Origin: Novipirellula caenicola
GTDB taxonomy: Bacteria > Planctomycetota > Planctomycetia > Pirellulales > Pirellulaceae
Direction: 5' to 3'
Assembly: GCF_039545035.1 (NCBI RefSeq)
Contig: NZ_BAABRO010000011.1
Span: forward strand, 1 to 64,000
Length of the DNA stretch: 64,000 bases
Numbering within the stretch: position 1 is the first letter of the stretch; every line of letters begins with the position of its first letter. Below, piece by piece: positions 8,612 to 17,302 of the stretch. The notes under the pieces were generated by a model. The model was given only the letters and a program-made list of their open reading frames with translations. It searched no databases and was not told the origin of the DNA. The position numbers and the translations under genes were made by a program.

Positions 8612-11600
8612 CTATTGGAAACCGCCGCCACCGATGCCGCCACCGACGCCACCACCCGCGTCCGTCCCGCCTTCGCCTTCGACAAAGTTGAACGTTCGCA
8701 CGTCACCGATTTGCGAGAACGTCGGGACCGGGCTGATCCGCACGTAACGGCGGTCTGCCGAGATGATCGCCAGGGTGGAAACCGAGGCACCTTCGGGGAG
8801 CTGGGTGATTTCGGGTTGGAAACCCACAGCACCGCGGTTGAAGCGACCTAGGCCCCCTAAGTTGCCACCACCTACGACTCCGCCTCCAACGCTGCCGCCA
8901 GTCAAGGATTGGATGTCATTGAACAAGTTCTGCAAGACTTGTGCGGCGTCGGAACCATCACCCGCAAACTGAGCGAGTGCGTCGTGATTCATATCGCGTT
9001 GCACGTCACGCAGGTGTGCGAGCTGAGCTGCAGCGACATCCTCTTTGCGTTGTCCCTCTTTGACTTCGAAAACAACCATGGCGTCTTGAGTCCCAATCGG
9101 AATGTCTTCGCGAATGTAGCGTTGGCTCGGACGTCCGACGTCGGTGATGATTTCAACGGTTGCATTGCCGGTGGAAACGTCACCCCAAACCTTGCGAATC
9201 AGCAGACGGTATTTCCCAGTAAAGCCTTTGGGACAGAGGTAGGTTTCCGAAACGGTTCCAAGTTCATCGTCGCCACGTCCGGGGAACGAATCACCCAGCA
9301 ACGTCCCACCGCCTGCCGAAGAGGGGCTGTCGATGGCGCAAATCGTTCCCGAGGGTTCTTCGACCGCGAGGTCTAGATCGGCATCGCCCGTCCACGAAAC
9401 ACGAACGATGGCGTCATGCGAAGCGGCCAATCGCAACGCTTCGCTGAACTTTTCTGCCTCGTCGGTACGGCCTTCGGCAATCAATTCGCTATGAGTCGCT
9501 CGGGCGACCAGGCGAGCTTGTTCGACGATCGGTTGGAATTTCTCGGGCCATGCTTGGCTTAGCACACCGCTGCAGGCCCACGACAGTGCGTCGATGTCAT
9601 CGAGTTGTTGGGCAATGCGAAGGCCCATCAAATAAGGTTCGCGTCGATAGGGATCGAGTGCGGAAATCTTTTTGCACAATTCCAGTGCCGCCGCACCAGA
9701 GCCGACCTCTTCGAGTCGCGCGGCAACGTGCAAGACCTCTTCAGGGGTCTCAGCGAAATCGACTGCCGAAAGCAGCGTGCGTTCGATCTCCTCTTTCGGA
9801 GCGTTGGTGGCTTTCAGGGCAATTGCATAGGCTTGATACATCCAAGTTTGGACATGTCCCGCCCGCATGGCCGCAGCAATGACCTCACGCATCTCGGTGA
9901 AACAGGCCACCGTTTGTTCGGTCTTGCCGCTTTCTTGAAACTTCAACGCTTTGGTCGACCACTCGCCCACGGTTTCGCGAACGCGTTGATCCAAACGCGC
10001 GAGGTCTTCGGCCGAATCGATTTCGACCGTCGAGAAAAATTGGTCCCACGCTTCTGCTTTGGATTGACCTTTGGCGACCTGGATTCGGATCGGCTTGATG
10101 TCGAAACGGGTCAGGGCTTTGGGAGCCGGTTTCGTCGCCGAAGCCGCGTTTTCCGTGGGATTTGCCGAAGCGGATGCGGTGGTTTTGTTCTGCAGCGAAA
10201 CGTCATCGGGAACCGCGAACATACCGCCGCCTCCCATGCCGCCGCCCATACCACCCATGCCGCCGCCCATGCCGCCGCCCATGCCGCCACCCATGCCGCC
10301 GCCCATGCCGCCGCCCATGCCACCACCCATGCCGCCGCCCATGCCGCCGCCACCGAGTTGCATCACAGGAACGACAAGGTCACCGACGGGGTAAACCTTG
10401 GTCACCAAGTTTTCTTCGGCCGCTTCTTGCGTGGTGATCTGCATCACCTCGTCCTTGATCATGTAGGTCAAGTCGAGTTCGCGAAGCATCAGCCGCATGA
10501 ACGAACGAAGCGAAACGTTTTTCAATTCAATCGTGATCGGGCTGTCAGTAGTTAGACCAATTTCTTCCAAGGCACGTCGATCCACGACGATTGGAATGTC
10601 ATGATCGGTCGCGATTTTTTGGATCGCTTCTTCCAGCGGTGTTTCCACGAAAATCTGGCTTGTTTCGTCACTGAGCGTGGCTTGGATACGACGTTCGGTA
10701 TCGTTGTCGCCGACCAATTCAATCGCACCATAGCGTTCGATACGGCGTCGACTGAGTTTTTGCCATGCATCGGCTTCGGGCCAAACAACCGGTGGCTCAT
10801 CGACGAACGGAATCGCCGCTTTGAGCACTAGCGAGAAGGCATCAACAAAGTTTCGCTCACGCATCTCGGTGTAACGACGGTCGCGTGCATAGGTTTGCAG
10901 CCACAGTGGATAGTCAATGAATTGACGTCCGGCGGTCGAGTCACGAGTGATCGTATCTCCGGCTAGACGAGCAAACGGAATCGAAACTTCGCCGTCCGCT
11001 TCCTCGTAACGGCCTTCGCCGATCAACGCATTCATTTGCTCGGACAATGTCTTGAGCGATTGTTCGTTCCGGAACGTTTCCTCAAGCAAACGGGTCGTTG
11101 CGTTGGCGCCTTTGGCCAGTTGTTCGAGGTTGGCTTGAGCATCCATGAAGCGAGCTTCTTTGCTGCTGGCCAGCTGGATTGCCGAGCGAACTTGGCCCAT
11201 TAATTCTTTGCGGACATCAGGGCTGACGTTCGCTGTCACTTCGATCTGGCCAAGCAGTGATTTCAGCGATCCGGAAACACCTTGCGGATCCACCACCAAT
11301 TGGCGACGAGCCGCACGAAGCTGCGAGTTGACCAAAGCACGCAGACGCCCTTCGGCAAGCGATTGTTCGGCTTCGACTTGGTCCAGCAGTGCACCGCCCG
11401 TTTCGAGCAGTTCGTCATCGCCTGCGGCAGGCCCAAAGAAATTGTTGTCTTGCATCGGCGCCGCGTTTCGCGGTTGAGCAGCGCGAGGTGCGGGTTGACG
11501 TGGTGCTACAGCAGGCGGTACCTCGGCTGGTGCCGCTGCGGCAGGCGCGTCTTGAATATCCATTGGATCGTTTTCGATTGCCGTATCGGCGGCATCGGTG

Positions 11601-12985
11601 CCGAACACATCATCGGCGGCTGCGGGAGCCGGATCACCACCAAAGACGTCGCCGCCGTCATCCATCGGAGCATCACCGCCACCGAAGATATCATCAAACG
11701 GCGAATCGGCGGGATTCTGAATGATCAGCGTGTTTGCTTCTTCGGTAACCGTCTCGATCGCTTTGGCTTCGGGATTGTTGGGGTCGGCTTTGAGTGCTTT
11801 TTCGGCAATTGCTTTGGCGCCTCGCATGTTGCCCTGTTTGACGGCAATGTTTCCGGCACGAACAAGGTCTTCGGCTTGAGCGGCCAAGGCGTGCGCAACT
11901 TGACGCAGCATCGGGGAACCAGCAGTCGCCAACATCAAGCCTTGGTTGTCAGCCGAATCGTCAACCAAACCGGGCAAGAAGGCAAAGTCGGGATGACTCG
12001 CTTCGATCTCGCCGTCAATTTGGATCGCAACGTTTGCTGCAGTCGTTTCGCCCATCAATTGGAAGGCAACCTTCCCCGAGGCCATTTTCATGTGTCCCAA
12101 CAAGATCGAATCGCGGTCGAGCCGAAGTGGCGGCAAGCGGTCTTGTTGAACCGTTTTCATGCCCTCGGTCAATTTGGCGTCGCGAATCCAAATCGGTGAC
12201 ATCGATGCCGACTCGCCGACTTGGCGTGCAATCGCAACCGAGCTGGCCTCTTCGGCGTCACCAACCACCCCAAGGACTCCCCCGGTTTGATTCGCCAAAA
12301 TGCCCATCACTTCGATGTTTGCAGTAGGACCGATCACGACACTGTGAACCGAGATGCGATCGGATCGCAATGCATCCACCAATGCCTCGAATCGCTTCTT
12401 GTCGGCGTTGGCTTCGAGCGAAGATCCATCACCGATATAGACGATACTGCGAGTCCGGTTGGCGGGTTCGCCGACCAAAGTCGCACGGAGCGAGTCGATT
12501 ACGGTGATCAAGTTGGTGTTGCCCAGAGGCAATCGCTGTCCCAACTTGGCAATGGCGTTTTGAGTCAGCGAAGAACTTGGCGATTCGAAGTCACCGCTTA
12601 AGTCCGCTGTTTTAATGTCTGCGGCGAACAATCGAACGCGGTCACTGGCGCTGAATTGTTCGATCACGCTGCGAATTGCGGCGATCGAATCGCGGCGGTA
12701 TTCGCCAACCTGGCTCGCCGAGGTATCGACCACGACCACAACGTCGGCATCCGCTTTGCGAACCGCATCCAGCAGCGAATCGCTCGCGGACGGTTGCAGC
12801 GAAGCCGCGAAATAGGCGTCGCCCGATGGCATCTTGTAGCTCGCCACGCGAACTTGTCCTCCATCGCTAGAGGGTTCGTCGGCGGATACCGTCGGAATCC
12901 ACATGGCTGCGGTTAGCAGCAGACCGGTCGCCAGCTTTCGGGGGCTGGATTGTTGAACGAATAGTGCGACTTGTCGCAATTCCAT
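8612..12985 (-). CDS. large secreted VWA-domain protein with Gly-Met repeat tract
   Basis: A signal peptide (ATGLLLTAAMWIPTVSADE) is followed by a von Willebrand A domain with a MIDAS-like DTSAS motif (VVVVVDTSASQVG, near residue 85). A TPR-like stretch lies near 370-410, with acidic and proline/alanine-rich linkers to about 520. A small domain near 795-875 resembles secretin/TonB short N-terminal domains (TPLEEAIQKIATDHDIPIV). A Gly-Met tract spans about 877-920. Near 1193 WTGDADLDLAVEEPSG starts a DUF2135/YfaP-like domain, and the C-terminus is glycine-rich. VWA domains bind protein partners through metal ions, so an envelope scaffold or adhesin role is inferred. It stands alone, 250 bases below a sigma-54-like motif. 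Confidence 0.8.
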   Translation of the reverse strand: MELRQVALFVQQSSPRKLATGLLLTAAMWIPTVSADEPSSDGGQVRVASYKMPSGDAYFAASLQPSASDSLLDAVRKADADVVVVVDTSASQVGEYRRDSIAAIRSVIEQFSASDRVRLFAADIKTADLSGDFESPSSSLTQNAIAKLGQRLPLGNTNLITVIDSLRATLVGEPANRTRSIVYIGDGSSLEANADKKRFEALVDALRSDRISVHSVVIGPTANIEVMGILANQTGGVLGVVGDAEEASSVAIARQVGESASMSPIWIRDAKLTEGMKTVQQDRLPPLRLDRDSILLGHMKMASGKVAFQLMGETTAANVAIQIDGEIEASHPDFAFLPGLVDDSADNQGLMLATAGSPMLRQVAHALAAQAEDLVRAGNIAVKQGNMRGAKAIAEKALKADPNNPEAKAIETVTEEANTLIIQNPADSPFDDIFGGGDAPMDDGGDVFGGDPAPAAADDVFGTDAADTAIENDPMDIQDAPAAAAPAEVPPAVAPRQPAPRAAQPRNAAPMQDNNFFGPAAGDDELLETGGALLDQVEAEQSLAEGRLRALVNSQLRAARRQLVVDPQGVSGSLKSLLGQIEVTANVSPDVRKELMGQVRSAIQLASSKEARFMDAQANLEQLAKGANATTRLLEETFRNEQSLKTLSEQMNALIGEGRYEEADGEVSIPFARLAGDTITRDSTAGRQFIDYPLWLQTYARDRRYTEMRERNFVDAFSLVLKAAIPFVDEPPVVWPEADAWQKLSRRRIERYGAIELVGDNDTERRIQATLSDETSQIFVETPLEEAIQKIATDHDIPIVVDRRALEEIGLTTDSPITIELKNVSLRSFMRLMLRELDLTYMIKDEVMQITTQEAAEENLVTKVYPVGDLVVPVMQLGGGGMGGGMGGGMGGGMGGGMGGGMGGGMGGGMGGMGGGMGGGGMFAVPDDVSLQNKTTASASANPTENAASATKPAPKALTRFDIKPIRIQVAKGQSKAEAWDQFFSTVEIDSAEDLARLDQRVRETVGEWSTKALKFQESGKTEQTVACFTEMREVIAAAMRAGHVQTWMYQAYAIALKATNAPKEEIERTLLSAVDFAETPEEVLHVAARLEEVGSGAAALELCKKISALDPYRREPYLMGLRIAQQLDDIDALSWACSGVLSQAWPEKFQPIVEQARLVARATHSELIAEGRTDEAEKFSEALRLAASHDAIVRVSWTGDADLDLAVEEPSGTICAIDSPSSAGGGTLLGDSFPGRGDDELGTVSETYLCPKGFTGKYRLLIRKVWGDVSTGNATVEIITDVGRPSQRYIREDIPIGTQDAMVVFEVKEGQRKEDVAAAQLAHLRDVQRDMNHDALAQFAGDGSDAAQVLQNLFNDIQSLTGGSVGGGVVGGGNLGGLGRFNRGAVGFQPEITQLPEGASVSTLAIISADRRYVRISPVPTFSQIGDVRTFNFVEGEGGTDAGGGVGGGIGGGGFQ
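10224..10355 (-). repeat. in-frame GGGM-coding tandem repeat
   Basis: A 12-base unit (plus strand ccgccgcccatg with small variants) is repeated about ten times inside the VWA gene. It encodes GGGM units, one unit being shortened to GGM. The frame is kept throughout. Such repeats change copy number by slippage, so length may vary between strains. Confidence 0.9.
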
Positions 12986-13245
12986 CTGATTATCTCTTTC
13001 GCGAGTGACAGAAAACGCGTTTTGCTGTGTTCTGGTTCTGAATAGCGGAAAGTAGGGCAGAAAAGCACTCTCCCACTAGAGAGTCTATTTCCCAGGTTTC
13101 CGTTTTGCTACGAAAAAACCGGGGTTTCGCCGCGTTGGGGTGTCGAATCTTACGGTTGTATGTGTTGCATTTTGCTACAGGTGTTGCAATCTGATTCAGC
13201 ATACCGGTTCGTTTGACCCAATCGGCGTCACCCTACCTTCATCAA

Positions 13246-13261
13246 AGCTAGCACCGTGCCA
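13246..13261 (-). promoter_or_regulatory. sigma-54-like promoter upstream of the VWA gene
   Basis: On the minus strand TGGCAC-GGTGC-TAGCT matches the consensus TGGCAC-N5-TTGCT with one mismatch, and GG and GC are ten bases apart. The start would be near 13235, giving a leader of about 250 bases before the VWA gene at 12985. The long leader and the mismatch keep confidence low. Confidence 0.35.
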
Positions 13262-13348
13262 AAGTTAGGCGTCCGGTCACGCTGGAAAAACTTTAAAAAA
13301 TGTTTCCAGCTGGTTTTGCGGTGATGCGTTTGAAACGGTGTATCCACG

Positions 13349-13390
13349 AAAAAAGGCGAGGCCGATCCCGAAAGACCGACCCCGCCTCGC
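13349..13390 (-). terminator. orphan intrinsic terminator
   Basis: On the minus strand GCGAGGC (13390-13384) pairs with GCCTCGC (13362-13356). The bases between are partly complementary, and a run of six T follows (13354-13349). It is a good rho-independent terminator, but no recognised minus-strand gene lies upstream between 13391 and 13785. Confidence 0.75.
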
Positions 13391-13884
13391 ACGGGGGGAC
13401 GCTTAATATTTTGGTGGCGTTGTTCGCGTGTCGTGCTGCGTCCCGCTGACACAACAAAGACTAGTTCGACTCTGAGATCCGAGACGTCTTTCTTGATCGG
13501 TTCTCGATTGAATTTAGCAATCCGCCTATCTCGCTAGGCAGTTTGTGTCGATCGATCCGGTTGTAGCAGCAGGATTTGTGCTGATATCCGTAGAGATGCC
13601 CCTGCAGCGTTTCGGAACCAGGGATTTCAAGGCGTTTTAGTCGTCGTTTTACTCGGCGTAGCCTTGTTTGCCGCAACCGGGCGGGCCCCGCACCGCTACC
13701 CAAACTCGATGGCATGGGCGGACGGGCCGGCCGCAGTTTTTACTGTGGGGGCATTGAAACGGTTTGCCGATAGGCAAAACCCAGGTTGTCACTGCGGCGA
13801 CTAATCCGCACACTGCGTCGGGACGGCTCGCAGCGGTCGAGCAGTCCAATCGCAATTCATGCACCTTGCAAGGGAGATCTAGCG

Positions 13885-14637
13885 TTGCAGGATCAAACAA
13901 TCGATTTGCCTGAGCGGCTTGACCTGATCGCGGTCGGCGCCCATCCGGACGATGTCGAAATCGCCTGTGGAGGAACATTGGCCAAACTCGCGAACAAGGG
14001 TTATCGCGTTGGCATCATCGATCTGACCGATGGCGAGCCGACTCCCAATTCGCCTAGTCCGGAAGTCCGTCTGCTCGAATCCCAGGCCGCCGCGAAGGTG
14101 TTGGGTATCAAAAAGCGAATTCAGTTGGATCTGCCAAATCGACGACTGTTCGACTGTTTCGAGCACCGAGTTGCGCTGGCAAGAGAATTTCGTCGTTATC
14201 GGCCGCAGCTCGTGATCGGCTTCGGCGAGAAAACCCCAATGGCGTCTCCGGATCATTGGCAAGCGATGCAGATTACCGACGCCGCCGTGTTTTACAGCCG
14301 GCTGACGAAATGGGACGAATACTTTCCCGGTTTGCCGGTCCACTCGATCCAGCGGCAACTTTATTACCGATTGGCGGTGGAACCGGATACGTTGGCAGGA
14401 AATCCGTATCACCAAATTGTCGACATCAGCGACACGATCGAAACGAAGATCGAATCGATCCTGTGTTACAAGACCCAATTCGAACACAAACCGAACATCG
14501 TCACTCGCGTCCGCGCGGCGGCCACCGTGACTGGGGCTGCCGCCAGCGTCACCGCAGGCGAATCGTTTGCCGCAGCGAAGCCGTTTGCGGTGGACAATCT
14601 GATGGACACGCTTGGACTCGAACCGCTGATGGATTGA
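13885..14637 (+). CDS. PIG-L family deacetylase, BshB1-like
   Basis: [19 protein letters not shown] near the N-terminus is the zinc-binding AHPDD motif of PIG-L/LmbE N-deacetylases. The following [30 protein letters not shown] and [10 protein letters not shown] track the bacillithiol enzyme BshB1, which deacetylates GlcNAc-malate. Bacillithiol synthesis here is an inference, because bshA and bshC are not in the window. The frame is open from a TTG at 13786, but the TTG at 13885 has AGGGAG upstream and starts the protein just before the conserved domain. The C-terminus is normal in length for the family. Confidence 0.85.
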   Translation: MQDQTIDLPERLDLIAVGAHPDDVEIACGGTLAKLANKGYRVGIIDLTDGEPTPNSPSPEVRLLESQAAAKVLGIKKRIQLDLPNRRLFDCFEHRVALAREFRRYRPQLVIGFGEKTPMASPDHWQAMQITDAAVFYSRLTKWDEYFPGLPVHSIQRQLYYRLAVEPDTLAGNPYHQIVDISDTIETKIESILCYKTQFEHKPNIVTRVRAAATVTGAAASVTAGESFAAAKPFAVDNLMDTLGLEPLMD

Positions 14638-14653
14638 CCCATCGCCAATGGGG

Positions 14654-16021
14654 CTAGCCCCGTTTTCCTCGTTTCGGCGTTGGTTCCTCTTCGCCTTCGT
14701 CGTCGCCCTCGCGATGACGGCGGTGCAGATACATCTTGATCGGCACTTCGCCAAACGGCAGATGGTCGCGCAAAACGCCGAGCAAGTAACGCTTGTAATC
14801 GGCGCTGAATGCCTTGGGTTCACTACACATCAACACCACGGTCGGCGGTTCAGTGGCGACTTGCGTGGCAAAGTAAATCTTGGGACGACGGTTTTGGTAC
14901 ATCGCAGGTGGATGAGCGTCGATGGCCGCACGAATCAACCGGTTTAACTGTCCCGTGGTCACTCGTTCCCGCGCCTGTTTGAACAACATCGTCGCGTGGT
15001 TGAGCAACGTTTTGACATTCTTCCCCGTCTGTCCGGTGATGAATGCAATCGGGGCATAGGTCAGCGTGGGGAATTGGGCATGGATGTAGCGAACCCAGCG
15101 ATCGGTCGGCACTTGGCCGTGATACTTGTCCCACTTGTTGATCACAAAGATGCACGGTTTGTGATTTTCCATCACATAACCCATCAATTGCTTGTCGACT
15201 TTGCTGACCGTTTCGCCTGCATCGAAAAACATTAAAACGACGTCGGCCCGGCGGACGCTTCGCTGAGCGCGGTGCATCCCGTAATACTCGAGGTCGGTTC
15301 GCTGGCTTTTGCGTTTGCGAAGCCCCGGAGTATCGATCGCCATAAAGGACTGGCCGTCCATCTCGAAAATCACATCGACACTGTCACGCGTGGTCCCAGC
15401 GACCTCGCTGACGATCATGCGATCGTCTTCGGCCAAGGTGTTGACGAAGGTGCTTTTGCCGACATTTCGTCGTCCGACGATCGTGACCTTCATCTGGGGT
15501 TCTTGGACCAATTCGTCATTCGGTTCGGGTAACCGATCGACAATCAAGTCCAGCAAATCTTGGCGGTTGCGATTCTGAGTCGTGCTGACCCGAATCAGGT
15601 GCCCACGTCCGAGTCGCTGAAAATCTTCGGCCAAAACGTCCTGGTGCGATTGATCCGCTTTGTTGGCCACCAAGATCACCGGACGCTGGACCGCGCGGAG
15701 TCGCTCGGATACCTCTTCGTCCAGCGGCATCACCCCGGTTTGAACGTCGACCACCAACATGATCACGTCGGCGGTGTTGATCGCAATTTCAATCTGATTG
15801 CGAACGTCGTCGGTCAGATTATCGGCGTCGACAACGCCTAATCCTCCCGTGTCCACCAATTCGAAAAAACGATCGTTCGCTTCGATCAGCGTCGTCATGC
15901 GGTCCCGCGTGACGCCTTCGTAATCGTCGACGATGGCGAGACGACGACGCGCAAGCCAGTTAAATAGGCTGCTTTTGCCTACATTGGGACGACCGACAAT
16001 AGCGACTCGAGGGACGGGCAT
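14654..16021 (-). CDS. der: ribosome biogenesis GTPase Der (EngA)
   Basis: Two GTPase domains lie in tandem, the hallmark of Der. The first has VGRPNVGKSSL, DTGG and NKAD; the second has VGRRNVGKSTF, DTPGLRKRK and NKWD. A KH-like domain follows (PKIYFATQVATEPPTVVLMC). Der assists maturation of the 50S ribosomal subunit. The C-terminus is charged (EGDDEGEEEPTPKRGKRG), as is often seen. Length (455) and architecture are ordinary. The gene converges with the deacetylase gene, ending 17 bases from it. Confidence 0.97.
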   Translation of the reverse strand: MPVPRVAIVGRPNVGKSSLFNWLARRRLAIVDDYEGVTRDRMTTLIEANDRFFELVDTGGLGVVDADNLTDDVRNQIEIAINTADVIMLVVDVQTGVMPLDEEVSERLRAVQRPVILVANKADQSHQDVLAEDFQRLGRGHLIRVSTTQNRNRQDLLDLIVDRLPEPNDELVQEPQMKVTIVGRRNVGKSTFVNTLAEDDRMIVSEVAGTTRDSVDVIFEMDGQSFMAIDTPGLRKRKSQRTDLEYYGMHRAQRSVRRADVVLMFFDAGETVSKVDKQLMGYVMENHKPCIFVINKWDKYHGQVPTDRWVRYIHAQFPTLTYAPIAFITGQTGKNVKTLLNHATMLFKQARERVTTGQLNRLIRAAIDAHPPAMYQNRRPKIYFATQVATEPPTVVLMCSEPKAFSADYKRYLLGVLRDHLPFGEVPIKMYLHRRHREGDDEGEEEPTPKRGKRG

Positions 16022-16167
16022 TCGTGATTACAGGGGTGCGGGAACAACTAACGTGGGCACGGGAACAACAATGTGACAATGCGCTTAAGCACTGAATCCT
16101 ATTCTCGGCGACCCAAATCACAAAGCCCCAGAAGACGCTCAAAGCTAGATTCGTTAGAATCTCCGCT

Positions 16168-17079
16168 ATGTCTGACAAGATTTCACCCCCGCTCGATCGT
16201 GATCAACTGATCATGCAGGCCGCTGCGCTTGCCGATCATTTGGCGCGAGCCGGCGTCCAGTGGATGCCACGGCCGAACGCCGATGCGGTTGAGTCGCTCA
16301 AGTCGCGATTTCAAACGGTCGCCGCTGCCGGTTCGGCCGCCTCGCGTGCCGCAGCCCCTGTCGCTAAGACTGCCCCAGCACCGGTGGCCGCGTCGAGTGG
16401 TGCTCCGTCGGGGGGGAGTGTTGGGCCTGCAAAACAACCGCCACGTCGTCCTGCACTCAATCCGACGCTGTTAAGCGATCACGCCAAGCCTTACCCAGGT
16501 CCCAGTTTGCCAGTGGTGGAGCGGGAGAGCGAATTGGCGACGTTGGCAACCGAGGTTGCTGGCTGCCAACGATGTCCCCAGCTGGTTCGCTGCCGAACCA
16601 AGACGGTGTTTGGCGAAGGAAACGCAGCCGCGCGAGTCGTCTTTTTTGGCGAAGGCCCCGGTGCGGACGAGGATCGCAGCGGCCGTCCGTTCGTGGGCAA
16701 GGCGGGACAACTGCTCACCAAAATGATCCAGGCGTGCAAGTTTGCTCGCGAAGAGGTCTACATCCTCAACACCGTCAAATGCCGTCCGCCAGGAAACCGC
16801 AACCCAGAACCCGAAGAGATCGCGAATTGCCGTCCCTACTTCGAGAGGCAAATTGAGCTGATTCGACCCGAGTACATCGTCTGTCTCGGCGCGGTCAGTG
16901 GACAATCGCTGTTGGACAGCAAATTGTCGGTCGGTCGGCTTCGTGGTCAGTTTCATCCCTATTTTGATAGCAAAGTCATTGTGACCTATCATCCTGCCTA
17001 CCTGCTGCGAAATCCCGCTGCCAAGAAAGCGGCCTGGGAAGATTTGCAGATGATGCTTCGCGACGCCGGATTGATCTAG
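16168..17079 (+). CDS. uracil-DNA glycosylase, family 4 (Fe-S type)
   Basis: After an Ala/Pro-rich linker of about 110 residues comes a family-4 UDG domain. It has the iron-sulfur cysteines CQRCPQLVRC, the GEGPGADEDRSGRPFVGKAG motif, a further Cys in NTVKCRPPGNRNP, and the HPAYLLRNP segment near the end. The enzyme removes uracil from DNA after cytosine deamination. The N-terminal extension is common in bacterial members and also occurs in proteins labelled as DNA polymerase-related. The gene diverges from der. Confidence 0.93.
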   Translation: MSDKISPPLDRDQLIMQAAALADHLARAGVQWMPRPNADAVESLKSRFQTVAAAGSAASRAAAPVAKTAPAPVAASSGAPSGGSVGPAKQPPRRPALNPTLLSDHAKPYPGPSLPVVERESELATLATEVAGCQRCPQLVRCRTKTVFGEGNAAARVVFFGEGPGADEDRSGRPFVGKAGQLLTKMIQACKFAREEVYILNTVKCRPPGNRNPEPEEIANCRPYFERQIELIRPEYIVCLGAVSGQSLLDSKLSVGRLRGQFHPYFDSKVIVTYHPAYLLRNPAAKKAAWEDLQMMLRDAGLI

Positions 17080-17302
17080 TCCGCAAAAATTCTTGGCACT
17101 TTTTTCGATCGCGATTCCGCTCATTCGCGTGAAAGAGCCCTAACTGCTTTATTTGCTAGCATTTACGACGATATTTTTCCTATTGACCGATCCGATGTGA
17201 TGGGAACAATTCGGGCACAACGGTGAAGCGGAGGACCGCTTTTCCGAGTGGCAAAGGATTTGCCATGAAACCATCATCATCGCAATGTGCAGGGAGGCCA
17301 TC

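Larger units (their letters stand above)
12986..13884. other. long intergenic region with a sigma-54-like site and an orphan terminator
   Basis: About 900 bases lie between the VWA gene (minus) and the deacetylase gene (plus). Open frames at 13228-13452 and 13461-13715 on the minus strand do not look like proteins, and the first runs through a terminator. The region holds a sigma-54-like motif at 13246-13261 and a minus-strand terminator at 13349-13390, both listed separately. A small transcript from 13391-13784 on the minus strand is possible. Confidence 0.5.

Noticed and set aside
10224-10355. Regular 12-base repeats looking like a CRISPR array
   Set aside because: No spacers between units, in-frame coding for GGGM throughout, no cas genes near.
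13461-13715. 84-codon minus-strand frame upstream of the orphan terminator
   Set aside because: Arg/Ser-rich without conserved features, no clear ribosome site. Kept only as a possible small transcript region.
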